Assembly: GCF_900110035.1 (NCBI RefSeq)
Contig: NZ_FOCF01000001.1
Location: forward strand, 682,001-746,000
DNA: 64,000 bases
Direction: 5' to 3'
Source of the DNA: Sphingomonas gellani
GTDB lineage: Bacteria > Pseudomonadota > Alphaproteobacteria > Sphingomonadales > Sphingomonadaceae
Both the position numbers and the translations under genes were made by a program. How positions within the stretch are numbered: the first letter of the stretch is position 1; each line of letters starts with the position of its first letter. This document shows, in pieces, positions 17,501 through 24,894 of this stretch. The notes below the pieces were generated by a model that saw only the letters and a list, made by a program, of their open reading frames with translations, had not been told where the DNA came from and searched no databases.

Positions 17501-18045
17501 TGCGCATCCCGGAGGACGGCACGCGCGCCGGCGCGACGCTGGCGGTTCTGGTGGAGGAGGCGCGCTGGCGCACATCCGCACGGGGGCGGCGTTACCTGAT
17601 GGCGACGCTGTCCGACGCGACCGGTCAGTTCATCGCGACCTGTTTCGACGATGCCGTGGCCAAGGACCTGGAGGAAGCCGCTCGAGTAGGCGGCTGCGGG
17701 CTGGTCACGGCCGAGTTGGATCGCCGCCCGGGTGAGGAAGTGCCCCGCGTGTCGGTGAAACGTATCCAGCCGTTCGAGGGGCTGGCGTCGACGGCACGTT
17801 TCGTGATGGAGGTGGACATCGTCGCCGATCATGGCTTCACTGCGCTAGCGTCGCTCCTGTCCCACCACCGCGGCGCACGTGGGGAAGTTCGCGCGAGCGT
17901 CCCTGTTCCCGGCGGCCGTGCCACGCTGCTGCTGGGTCGCGATTTCCTGCTGGATGAGGAACTTCGTGATCGCCTCGAGCAGCTCGATGGCGTCGATGGC
18001 GCTCGGCTGACGATGTCGGAGGTGCGGCTGGCTCTGGTCGGCTGA
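14542..18045 (+). CDS. dnaE: DNA polymerase III subunit alpha
   Basis: Replicative polymerase, 1167 residues. It has the N-terminal PHP domain, the palm with PDFDIDF (Asp404 and Asp406) and a third acidic residue Asp560 in KFDFLGLKTL, the fingers (GPGRGSGAGS), the tandem helix-hairpin-helix and the C-terminal OB-fold/tau-binding part. Start is GTG 14542; ATG 14548 (MPHSGFV) is a close alternative. The PHP domain has lost metal ligands: the usual F-V-H-L-R-V-H is F-V-P-L-R-I-F, and the usual LTDH is LTDR, so no phosphoesterase or proofreading activity is expected from it. DnaE1 rather than the damage-induced DnaE2, judging by length and the clamp-binding-type C-terminus. Confidence 0.97.
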   Translation: MRMPHSGFVPLRIFSSFTMLDGAIDPKAIAKQAKKLGFPAAALTDRNGLYAAMAFSDAAKKDGVQPVIGTMLCVARPDMPDGVTPPLDWLALYAQDEQGYDNLCALVSLSHLDRPIEQPAHVDVSMLHGRTDGLLALTAGGEGALARLFAEDQPDRAYAYADRLQALFGDRLYVELCRRGDQVETAAEEALIDLAYARGLPLVATNPCCFAEGAFGEAHDAMLCIANSTYVDSEDRPRSSPDAWMKPADAMRAMFDDLPEAIANTLVVAQRCAVMAPSRKPILPSLAGDREGEAAMLRDEARRGLDERLARIEELGGTPDRAAYASRLDFELDVIIGMGFPGYFLIVADFIQWAKSHDIPVGPGRGSGAGSVVAWALTITDLDPLALGLLFERFLNPERVSMPDFDIDFCETRRGEVIRYVQEKYGRDQVAQIITFGKLKARAVLKDTGRVLQMSYGQVDRLAKLVPNHPTDPWDLKRALNGVPELAREYANDNQVRHLLDLAIQLEGLPRHSSTHAAGVVIGDRPLSELVPLYRDPRSDMPVTQFDMKYVEGAGLVKFDFLGLKTLSVLQKAVRLLAKRDVHVDLSALTWDDPAVYELLQRGDTVGVFQLESEGMRRTLSAVRPTNFGDIIALVSLYRPGPMDNIPSFGRRKQGTEAIVYPHALLEPILNETYGIFVYQEQVMQAAQILAGYSLGGADLLRRAMGKKIKAEMDAQRATFVEGCASAHGIKAAEANALFDLIDKFAGYGFNKSHAAAYALLAYQTAWLKAHHPHEFFAASMCFDMAQTEKLSIFVEDARRGAVAVLPPCINASQAEFDVEPHIRDDGATGLAVRYALAALKSVGEGAMERLVAERDSRGPFKSLDDIADRVDPRLLNKRQVETLAAAGAFDALDADRAGVCAAAETILAVAQRTHEQKTSGQGGLFGGESHAGDAIKLPRSARWSLAERMEQEKEAFGFYFSAHPVDRHAHLAKMHGARSFVSLSDLRIPEDGTRAGATLAVLVEEARWRTSARGRRYLMATLSDATGQFIATCFDDAVAKDLEEAARVGGCGLVTAELDRRPGEEVPRVSVKRIQPFEGLASTARFVMEVDIVADHGFTALASLLSHHRGARGEVRASVPVPGGRATLLLGRDFLLDEELRDRLEQLDGVDGARLTMSEVRLALVG

Positions 18046-18149
18046 CGGCTCGTGCGATGCGCGTGCTGGGCGTTGACCGCTGCTAAGGTGGAACAGCGCG
18101 TCAGGAAGGCGACTTGCCGCCCCGCGCGCCGCTCTACTGAAGCCGTGGC

Positions 18150-18338
18150 TTAGCGGTCGCCCTCTTCCGTGTCGGCAAGCTCCTCGCCCTGAACCCCGGC
18201 ATTGTTGCCGTACCCTGCGCCCGAATCCTGATCGCCGCTTGGCGACTGCGCCGGCACGGCCGGGTCCTGGTTCTGGCGGTCGGTCTGGTCGCCCTGTCCG
18301 CCGCTCGCGCCGCCGGCGACGTGGTTCTGGTCAGCCAT
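18150..18338 (-). CDS. Small hydrophilic protein of unknown function
   Basis: A 62-residue product that I do not recognise. ATG 18338 is well supported by AGGAAGGA about 7 bases upstream. It contains no hydrophobic segment and is very rich in Gly, Gln, Asp and Asn (MADQNHVAGGASGGQGDQ..., ending EELADTEEGDR), so it should be disordered and acidic. It lies between the convergent dnaE and the divergent-oriented radical SAM gene, which is upstream on the same strand. Low-complexity hydrophilic proteins of this size are often stress-related, but nothing here proves that. Confidence 0.6.
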   Translation of the reverse strand: MADQNHVAGGASGGQGDQTDRQNQDPAVPAQSPSGDQDSGAGYGNNAGVQGEELADTEEGDR

Positions 18339-18396
18339 GATCTGTCCTTCCTGGGTTGTGTCCCGCAAAGAACGAGCAGGCCGCATGGTCGATCCG

Positions 18397-19470
18397 TCAA
18401 AACAGCTCACCCTGCGGACCGGCGGGCGGGCGGAACAGGTCGGTCCGGAGCACGATGCGCTCCCCATTCAGGCCGAGGCGTCGGCAGGTCAGCCGGAACC
18501 GCGTCGCCAGCAACTCCGCCCACGGGCCGCTGCCCTTCATCCGAGTGAAGAAGTCGGGATCGTTGTCACGCGATCCCCCGCGCAGCGACCGGATGATCGC
18601 CATGACCTTGCCCGCGCGCTCCGGGAAATGCGTGTCCAGCCAGGCACGGAACAGCGGCGCGACCTCATGAGGTAAACGGACCGGGATGAAGAACGCCGCC
18701 TTTGCCCCCGCCGCCGCCGCGCTTTCCAGAATGCGCTCCATCTCGCCGTCCGTGATTGCGGGCACGATCGGGGCGATCGAGACGTAGACGGGCACCCCCG
18801 CCGCCGCCAGCCGCTCCACCGCCTTCAGCCGGCGTGCGGGCGCCGGGGCCCTGGGTTCCAGCGTCATCGCGATCCGGGGTTCCAGCGACGTGATCGACAT
18901 GCACACTGCGGCAAGCTGGGCGGCGGCCATGTCACCCAACAGCTCCAGGTCGCGACACACCCGGTCGGACTTGGTCGTGATGGTCAGCGGGTGCCGCGTC
19001 TCCGCAAGCACCTCGATCACCTGGCGCGTGATCCGCCAATCGGACTCGATGGGTTGATAGGGATCGGTGTTCGTGCCCAGCGCCATCGGGCGACAGACAT
19101 AACCCGGCTTGCCCAGTTCGTGTCGCAACAGGTCGGCGGCGGTCGGCTTCGCGAACAGCCTGCTCTCGAAATCGAGGCCGGGCGACAGGTCGTGATACGC
19201 ATGCGTCGGCCGCGCGAAACAATAGATGCAGCCATGCTCGCAGCCGCGATACGGATTGATCGAGCGGTCGAACGGCACGTCGGGGGAAGCATTGCGGCTG
19301 ATGATGGTGCGCGGCTGCTCCACGGTGACATGGGTCCGGAGCGTCGGTGCCTCACCATCGACGGTGTCGCGCTGATCCAGCCAGTCGCCGTCCTCCTCCG
19401 TCCCCGGCAGGTTGAAGCGCGAGCTGCGCGTATTGATCGTGGCGCCGCGCACCGGACGTTTGCTGGCCAT
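18397..19470 (-). CDS. PA0069-type radical SAM protein
   Basis: A 357-residue radical SAM enzyme of the SplB-like family often labelled PA0069. The cluster motif is Cys77-x3-Cys81-x2-Cys84 (CEHGCIYC), preceded by DRSINPYRG, as in this family and in spore photoproduct lyase relatives. Later parts include GTNTDPYQPIE, LTITTKSDRVCRDLELL, MSITSLEP and a PIVPAITDGEMERIL segment. The reaction and substrate are unknown; DNA-repair-like chemistry has been proposed only by analogy. It is transcribed divergently from a VOC-family gene, 57 bp apart. Confidence 0.9.
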   Translation of the reverse strand: MASKRPVRGATINTRSSRFNLPGTEEDGDWLDQRDTVDGEAPTLRTHVTVEQPRTIISRNASPDVPFDRSINPYRGCEHGCIYCFARPTHAYHDLSPGLDFESRLFAKPTAADLLRHELGKPGYVCRPMALGTNTDPYQPIESDWRITRQVIEVLAETRHPLTITTKSDRVCRDLELLGDMAAAQLAAVCMSITSLEPRIAMTLEPRAPAPARRLKAVERLAAAGVPVYVSIAPIVPAITDGEMERILESAAAAGAKAAFFIPVRLPHEVAPLFRAWLDTHFPERAGKVMAIIRSLRGGSRDNDPDFFTRMKGSGPWAELLATRFRLTCRRLGLNGERIVLRTDLFRPPAGPQGELF

Positions 19471-19527
19471 TGACCTGTGCTACATGATCGACCAGAACAC
19501 ATCAAGAACACGGGAAGGGAGATCGAC

Positions 19528-19875
19528 GTGGCGCGCATCAACTATGTGGAACTGTCGGTGCCGGGCACGGACGATGCCAGGCGCTTCTACACGGAGGCGT
19601 TTGACTGGCAGTTCACCGATTTCGGGCCGGATTACGCGGCGACGATGACGGGCGATGTCGACCTGGGCCTCAACGCTCATCCCGAGCAGCATATGGATTC
19701 CCCGTTGCCGGTGATCGAGGTCGCGGACCTGGAAGCAGTTCTGGACCGCGTGATCGGGGCGGGCGGACAGGTGGTGGTGCCGACCTTCACCTTTCCCGGT
19801 GGTCGGCGCTTCCATTTCCGTGATCCCGCCGGGCATGTGATGGCGGTGATGCAGCCGGACGCGCACTCCGGCTGA
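19528..19875 (+). CDS. VOC family (glyoxalase-like) protein
   Basis: A 115-residue single-domain protein of the vicinal-oxygen-chelate superfamily. GTG 19528 is chosen because GGGAG is 7-8 bases upstream; a further GTG at 19477 has no such site. It starts INYVELSVPGTDDARRFYTEAFDW, the first beta-alpha module, and ends with a second module (VIEVADLEAVLDRVIGAGG, FHFRDPAGHVMAVMQ). A metal site typical of glyoxalase I is only partly visible, so catalysis cannot be assigned. Its neighbours give no clue to substrate. Confidence 0.88.
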   Translation: MARINYVELSVPGTDDARRFYTEAFDWQFTDFGPDYAATMTGDVDLGLNAHPEQHMDSPLPVIEVADLEAVLDRVIGAGGQVVVPTFTFPGGRRFHFRDPAGHVMAVMQPDAHSG

Positions 19876-20016
19876 CGGCTGTCGGGCTACGACCGCGATA
19901 GATGTCTCAGCCCCGCCGCAACCACGAAGGCCAGACGGTCGCGGGGGGCTACGACGGTGCCCGTCGGATCGAACATCGGCTTAGGGACCGGGCGGGGATG
20001 CCCGCGGCCGACCGGC

Positions 20017-20544
20017 TCAGCGCTCTGTCAGGCGCGGCATCAACTCGACGAAATTGCAGGGCCGATGGCGGATGTCGAGCTGGTCCTTCAGGATCCCGTC
20101 CCAGCCATCCTTCACCGCGCCGGTGGAGCCGGGCAGTGCGAAGATATAGGTGCCCCGTGCAACGCAGGCACAGGCACGCGACTGCACGGTGGAGGTGCCG
20201 ATCTTGGCATAGCTCAACCAGCGGAACAGCTCGCCAAAGCCGGGGATCATCTTGTCCGCGACGCGCTCCACCGCCTCGGGCGTGACGTCGCGGCCGGTGA
20301 CACCCGTGCCGCCGGTGGTGATGACGCAGTCCACCGCCTCGTCATCGATCCAGCGGTGCAGTTCCGCGACGATGTGGTCGGCATCATCGCGCAGGATGGC
20401 CCGATCAGCCAGCACGTGGCCCGCTGCCGTCAGCCGCTCGACGAGCGCGTCGCCAGATCGGTCTTCGGCCAGCCCCCTGGTGTCGGATACGGTCAGGACG
20501 GCGATGCGAACCGGAACGAAGCTGCGACCTTCGTCAATCGGCAC
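20017..20544 (-). CDS. moaB: Molybdenum cofactor biosynthesis protein MoaB/Mog family
   Basis: MoaB/MogA-fold protein that binds molybdopterin and adenylates it in molybdenum-cofactor synthesis. The 175-residue chain starts at GTG 20544 ([23 protein letters not shown]) and has the TTGGTG motif at 76-81 and the second loop [16 protein letters not shown] near residue 137, as in MoaB. The start codon lies inside the end of the slt gene (11-bp overlap), so it is the last gene of the UDG-slt-moaB run on the minus strand. No other moa/moe genes are in the window. Confidence 0.92.
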   Translation of the reverse strand: MPIDEGRSFVPVRIAVLTVSDTRGLAEDRSGDALVERLTAAGHVLADRAILRDDADHIVAELHRWIDDEAVDCVITTGGTGVTGRDVTPEAVERVADKMIPGFGELFRWLSYAKIGTSTVQSRACACVARGTYIFALPGSTGAVKDGWDGILKDQLDIRHRPCNFVELMPRLTER

Positions 20545-22387
20545 GGGTCACCGGTGCTGCCGTCACGGCCGACGATCCGGGGCTGACCGCCGCGTTGATC
20601 GCGATCGCGCTGGCCGTCGCCTGTCGGCTGGATTGCGCGTTCATCCGCACGGCGGCGGCACCGGGAAGTCCGGGGAAGCGCGGCCACATGCCTTGCGCCA
20701 GGGCAGACCGACTGGGCAGCTTGCCCTTGCCGCCCTGTGCCTCGTAGATCCAGTAATTGCGCAGCACCGTCGTGACGTAGCCGCGCGTCTCCCAATAGGG
20801 GATGCTTTCGATATACAGCAGCGGGTCGCCGCCATCGCGGACCAGCGCGTTCCATTCCCCGACGGGCTTCGGCCCCGCATTGTACGCGGCGATCACCTTG
20901 GGAAGCAGGCCGCCGGTCACACCCGCCATGTCACGCAGCCGCTCCAGGTGGCGCTGGCCGACATCCATGTTGAACGACGGACGCGACAGCACGGCACGGT
21001 CCACGCTGGGCAGGCCGCGTTCGCGTCCGTAATCGGTGGCGGCGGCCGGCATGATCTGCATCAGGCCATAGGCACCGGCCGGGCTGATCACCTTGTTGCG
21101 GAAACGCGATTCTTCCAGCGTGTGCGCGTAGACCAACGCCTTTTCGACGCGCCAGCCGCTGTCGGGCGTCCAGTTCGGGGTGGGGTAGCGCGCCTCCGTC
21201 CCCGGCGTCACGCCGGCGGGGCAATTATGCGCCAGCCACACGCTGGTCGCCGGCAAATCCAGCGCCTCGGCCAAACGCACCAGGCTGCGGAACTCCGTGG
21301 GATCGCCGATCCGCGCCTGCTGGCGGATCACCGTGTCGGCCAGATCGGTCTCGCCGATCTCCGCCAGTGCGGCGGCGACGCGGATGTTGGGGCGTCGGTC
21401 CAGCGCCGCCCAGTCGCTCGCCACCAGCCCGCTTTTCGGCGTCACCGCGCTTTGCAGCAACAGAGCCTGGCGCGCGAGCTGACCATAGAAGCTTTCGGAA
21501 TATTGCGACGCCGCCTTCAGGCGTTGCTGGATGCGTTCCGGATGGGCGCAGGCCATATCGGCGCGCGATGCCCAATACAGCGCCGCCGCACGCAGGTCGA
21601 CGTCGCTCGCCCGGCTGGCCACGCCCTCGAACCCGGTATCAGCCGCCATGCAGTCGCCCTGGCGCCACGCGGACAGCGCCCCGACCCAGCGGCCCTGGAT
21701 CGCCCAGTCGCCGCTGCCCTCGGCCGCCTTCGCCGCCATGGCCCGCGCATTGGCGTCGTCGCCGGCCAGGAAGTACATCCAGGACACGCGCTGCTGCCAT
21801 TCGGTCTGCGCTTCGGGCGTCAGGCCCTGCGTCGATTCCAGCAACGCCTGCGCGTTGACGCCGTCGTCCGCCTTCACGAAGGGCTGCATGCGCGACGCGA
21901 GGTCGGCGGCGATCATATCGCTGCGCACGCTCTTCGCGCGGACGCGGCGGGGGGCGCCGTCCTGCCAGATCAACCGCTGACTGCTCGGCAGGGGCGCCAG
22001 ATCGGTCGCGCCGCGCGCCTTGGCCAGACGCACCAGATCGGCCGCCTCCGGCAGTTCCGGTGCTTCCGCGATCAGCGCCGTCAGCGGCTCCAGTTCGACG
22101 CGGGGCGAACCCTTTGCCGTGTACAGCTCCGCACGCGCGATCGCGTGCAGCGGGCCCGGCTTCATCGCGTCGAGCCCGATTTGTGCGTCGGTCCAGCGGC
22201 TGTCGCGGATCGCCGCGAATACCGCGCGATAGGCGTCGCGCTGACCGGCATCCAGCTGACCGGGTACGCGCGCGGCGGCAAGCTGTGCGGTGCCGACGGT
22301 TGGTGCCGGGCTGGCGGCAGGCTCGGCGGCAAAGGCGGGCAGGGCGGTGGTCCCGAGCGCCGTCGCGATCAGCAGTGGTCGCATCAT
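20534..22387 (-). CDS. slt: Soluble lytic murein transglycosylase (Slt70-like)
   Basis: Exported 617-residue lytic transglycosylase that cleaves the MurNAc-GlcNAc bond of peptidoglycan with 1,6-anhydro product formation. A signal peptide ([23 protein letters not shown]) is followed by a long alpha-helical superhelix domain with TPR-like helices and a C-terminal SLT domain. The catalytic Glu is Glu426 in LEESRF, followed by [28 protein letters not shown] and [16 protein letters not shown], all diagnostic. ATG 22387 overlaps the stop of the UDG-like gene; ATG 22384 is equally possible. Confidence 0.95.
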   Translation of the reverse strand: MMRPLLIATALGTTALPAFAAEPAASPAPTVGTAQLAAARVPGQLDAGQRDAYRAVFAAIRDSRWTDAQIGLDAMKPGPLHAIARAELYTAKGSPRVELEPLTALIAEAPELPEAADLVRLAKARGATDLAPLPSSQRLIWQDGAPRRVRAKSVRSDMIAADLASRMQPFVKADDGVNAQALLESTQGLTPEAQTEWQQRVSWMYFLAGDDANARAMAAKAAEGSGDWAIQGRWVGALSAWRQGDCMAADTGFEGVASRASDVDLRAAALYWASRADMACAHPERIQQRLKAASQYSESFYGQLARQALLLQSAVTPKSGLVASDWAALDRRPNIRVAAALAEIGETDLADTVIRQQARIGDPTEFRSLVRLAEALDLPATSVWLAHNCPAGVTPGTEARYPTPNWTPDSGWRVEKALVYAHTLEESRFRNKVISPAGAYGLMQIMPAAATDYGRERGLPSVDRAVLSRPSFNMDVGQRHLERLRDMAGVTGGLLPKVIAAYNAGPKPVGEWNALVRDGGDPLLYIESIPYWETRGYVTTVLRNYWIYEAQGGKGKLPSRSALAQGMWPRFPGLPGAAAVRMNAQSSRQATASAIAINAAVSPGSSAVTAAPVTRAD

Positions 22388-23118
22388 TTGCCGGTCGCTC
22401 CGATCAACACTTGCAAGTCCTTCCACGCCTCTGCCTTGGCGGCCGGCTTCTCCAGCAGAAATCGCGGGTGAAAACTGGCCACGGCCGAGGTTATCCGGTC
22501 CTTATGGTTAAACGCGTGCAAAGACCCACGCGCCGGCTGGACATCCATCCCGAGGATCGCACGGCTCGCCGCATTGCCGAGCAGCAACAGCCGTTCGGGC
22601 GCGACCAGGCCGACATGGTGCCGGGCGACATCATGCAGCTGATCCTCGCAATCGCGCGGCATCCGGCCGGCGGCGGGACGCTTGCAGCACACGCTGGCGA
22701 CATGCACCTCGTCGCGGGTCATCCCGATCGCCGCCAGCATCCGATCGAACAATCGGCCCGCCGCGCCGCCGAGCAACCGCCCCTCGTCACCATCGCCGGC
22801 GTCGGGGCAATCGGCCAGCACCATCAGCCGGGCGTTGAGCGGTCCGGCCGCCGCGACATGGGTGCCGCGCCAGGAACTCTCAGGGGCATGACCACCGGCG
22901 CGCCACGTGACGAACGCCTGCCACTCGTCAGGCATCGCCGCAGTGACCGCCTGTGCCGGAGCGTACAGGGCGGGCGTAAGAACTGCGGGCGGGGCGAGCC
23001 AATCGCGCGGAGCGTCATCGACCAGCAGGTCGACGCCCGCATCGCGCCACCATTCCAACGCGCTTGCCGCGTCCGCGCGCCAGTCGGTGAACGGCTCTAC
23101 CCCCATCGGCGCTCTCAT
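22384..23118 (-). CDS. Uracil-DNA glycosylase superfamily protein, divergent
   Basis: A 244-residue protein related to family 4/5 uracil-DNA glycosylases. The superfamily fold can be followed: a degenerate motif A (LMVLADCPDAGDGDEG, where family members have GE-x-PG), GRLFDRMLAAIGM, VHVASVCCKRP, LLLLGNAASRAILG and the motif-B-like FHP around His217. Of the four cysteines that normally hold the [4Fe-4S] cluster, the N-terminal C-x2-C pair is absent; only Cys144/Cys145 and Cys157 could match. An additional N-terminal region of about 95 residues is not typical. It is first in a run with slt and moaB and diverges from the ETF-QO gene. A DNA-repair role is plausible but not shown. Confidence 0.75.
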   Translation of the reverse strand: MRAPMGVEPFTDWRADAASALEWWRDAGVDLLVDDAPRDWLAPPAVLTPALYAPAQAVTAAMPDEWQAFVTWRAGGHAPESSWRGTHVAAAGPLNARLMVLADCPDAGDGDEGRLLGGAAGRLFDRMLAAIGMTRDEVHVASVCCKRPAAGRMPRDCEDQLHDVARHHVGLVAPERLLLLGNAASRAILGMDVQPARGSLHAFNHKDRITSAVASFHPRFLLEKPAAKAEAWKDLQVLIGATGK

Positions 23119-23127
23119 GCCGCGCGG

Positions 23128-23143
23128 TTGACGTTTTGGTCAA
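23128..23143. promoter_or_regulatory. Inverted repeat in the UDG/ETF-QO divergent region
   Basis: TTGAC-6-GTCAA (23128-23132 and 23139-23143) lies between the divergent UDG-like and ETF-QO genes. It could be an operator; the plus-strand TTGACG also resembles a -35 element, but I found no convincing -10 at the right distance. Confidence 0.3.
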
Positions 23144-23234
23144 CTTGTCGGATCGGCAGCAGGGATGGGACGTTGCCGGCCTGCGCCCGAATGTTAGGGG
23201 CCGCCTTTGCCGATGGGCCGGCCGGGAGAGTGAA

Positions 23235-24890
23235 ATGAGCGAACGCGAGTCGATGCCCTATGACGTGGTGATCGTCGGCGCTGGCCCCGCCGGGCTCAGC
23301 GCCGCGATCCGCCTGAAACAGCTTGCCACGCAGGCGGGTGCCGAACTGTCGGTGTGCGTGCTGGAAAAGGGATCGGAGGTCGGTGCCCATATCCTGTCCG
23401 GCGCGGTGATCGATCCGCGTGCTCTGGACGAACTGATCCCGGACTGGAAGGAGCGGGGCTGCCCTCTGGCGGAGGTGCCGGTGACGGAGAACCTGCACTG
23501 GGTCCTGACCCCTGCGCGCAAATTCGTGCTGCCGCACTTGTGGACGCCGCCCTTCCTGCACAACAAGGGCACCTACACCGGCAGCCTGGGCAATCTTTGC
23601 CGCTGGCTGGCGGGTCAGGCCGAAGAGCTTGGCGTGGAGATCTTCCCGGGCTTCGCCGCCGCCGAGATCCTGTTCCACGACGATGGCCGCGTGAAGGGCG
23701 TGGCGACCGGCGACATGGGCGTGGCACGCGACGGCACGCGCAAGCCGGACTGGCAGCCGGGCCTGGAACTGCACGCCAAATACACCTTCTTGGCAGAAGG
23801 GGTGCGCGGCCACCTGACCAAGGAGGTGATCCGCACCTTCGACCTCGCCCGCGACAGCCAGCCGCAGGTCTATGGCCTGGGGATCAAGGAATTGTGGGAC
23901 GTCGCCCCGGAAAAGCATCATCCCGGACGCGTCATCCATACGCAGGGCTGGCCGCTGGGCGACGATGCCAATGGCGGCGGCTGGATCTACCATCAGGCGA
24001 ACGGCCAGGTGTCGATCGGCTTCGTCACCTGGCTCGGCTACACCAACCCCTATCTGTCGCCGTTCCAGGAAATGCAGAAGTGGAAGACGCATCCGGCCGT
24101 CGCCGACCTGCTTGCGGACGGCAAGCGCGTGTCCTACGGCGCGCGCGCGATCAACGACGGCGGCCTGCAATCGATACCCAAGCTGGTGTTCCCCGGCGGT
24201 GCGCTGATCGGTTGCTCGGCCGGGTTCCTCAACGTGCCCCGGATCAAGGGCACGCACGGCGCCCAGAAATCGGCGATGCTGGCGGCGGAGGCTGCGTTTG
24301 CCGCGATCCAGGCGGGCCGGGAGGGCGACGAGCTGACCGCATACCCGCAGGCGTTCGAGACGTCGTGGCTCCACAAGGAGCTGTCGGTGGTCCGCAACGT
24401 GGTGCCGCTGGTCAAGAAGTTTGGCGATCTGCTGGGGTCCGGCATCGCTGGCGTGGCGATGTGGATGGAGCATCTGGGCCTGAAATGGCCGGTCACCATG
24501 AAGCATCATCCCGACCACGAGACGCTGTGGCGCAAGGACCTGGTGCAGCCGCCGGTCTATCCGAAGCCGGATGGGGTGCTGACCTTCGACCGATTGTCGT
24601 CGGTGTTCCTGTCGAACACCAATCATGAGGAGGATCAGCCGGTCCACCTGACGCTGCGCGATCCGGACGTGCCGATCGATTACGATCTGCCGATGTACGA
24701 CGAGCCGGCGCAGCGTTATTGCCCGGCCGGCGTTTACGAGGTGGTGGGGCAGGATACCAACGATCCGCGCTTCGTCATCAACGCGCAGAACTGCGTCCAT
24801 TGCAAGACGTGCGACATCAAGGACCCGACCCAGAACATCAACTGGGTCGTTCCCGAAGGCGGCGGAGGCCCCAATTACCCGAACATGTAA
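23235..24890 (+). CDS. Electron transfer flavoprotein-ubiquinone oxidoreductase
   Basis: Membrane-associated ETF-QO, which passes electrons from electron-transfer flavoprotein to ubiquinone, linking fatty-acid and amino-acid dehydrogenases to the respiratory chain. ATG 23235 has GGGAG upstream and gives 551 residues, the family length. The FAD-binding GAGPAGLSAA is near residue 17 and the GSRVGAHILSGAV-type segment at about 54. A quinone-binding region is followed by the C-terminal 4Fe-4S ferredoxin-like part with Cys496, Cys520, Cys523 and Cys526 (CPAGVYEV; NCVHCKTCDIKDP). The end, WVVPEGGGGPNYPNM, is the conserved family terminus. A TPR-protein gene follows without a gap. Confidence 0.97.
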   Translation: MSERESMPYDVVIVGAGPAGLSAAIRLKQLATQAGAELSVCVLEKGSEVGAHILSGAVIDPRALDELIPDWKERGCPLAEVPVTENLHWVLTPARKFVLPHLWTPPFLHNKGTYTGSLGNLCRWLAGQAEELGVEIFPGFAAAEILFHDDGRVKGVATGDMGVARDGTRKPDWQPGLELHAKYTFLAEGVRGHLTKEVIRTFDLARDSQPQVYGLGIKELWDVAPEKHHPGRVIHTQGWPLGDDANGGGWIYHQANGQVSIGFVTWLGYTNPYLSPFQEMQKWKTHPAVADLLADGKRVSYGARAINDGGLQSIPKLVFPGGALIGCSAGFLNVPRIKGTHGAQKSAMLAAEAAFAAIQAGREGDELTAYPQAFETSWLHKELSVVRNVVPLVKKFGDLLGSGIAGVAMWMEHLGLKWPVTMKHHPDHETLWRKDLVQPPVYPKPDGVLTFDRLSSVFLSNTNHEEDQPVHLTLRDPDVPIDYDLPMYDEPAQRYCPAGVYEVVGQDTNDPRFVINAQNCVHCKTCDIKDPTQNINWVVPEGGGGPNYPNM

Positions 24891-24894
24891 GTGG

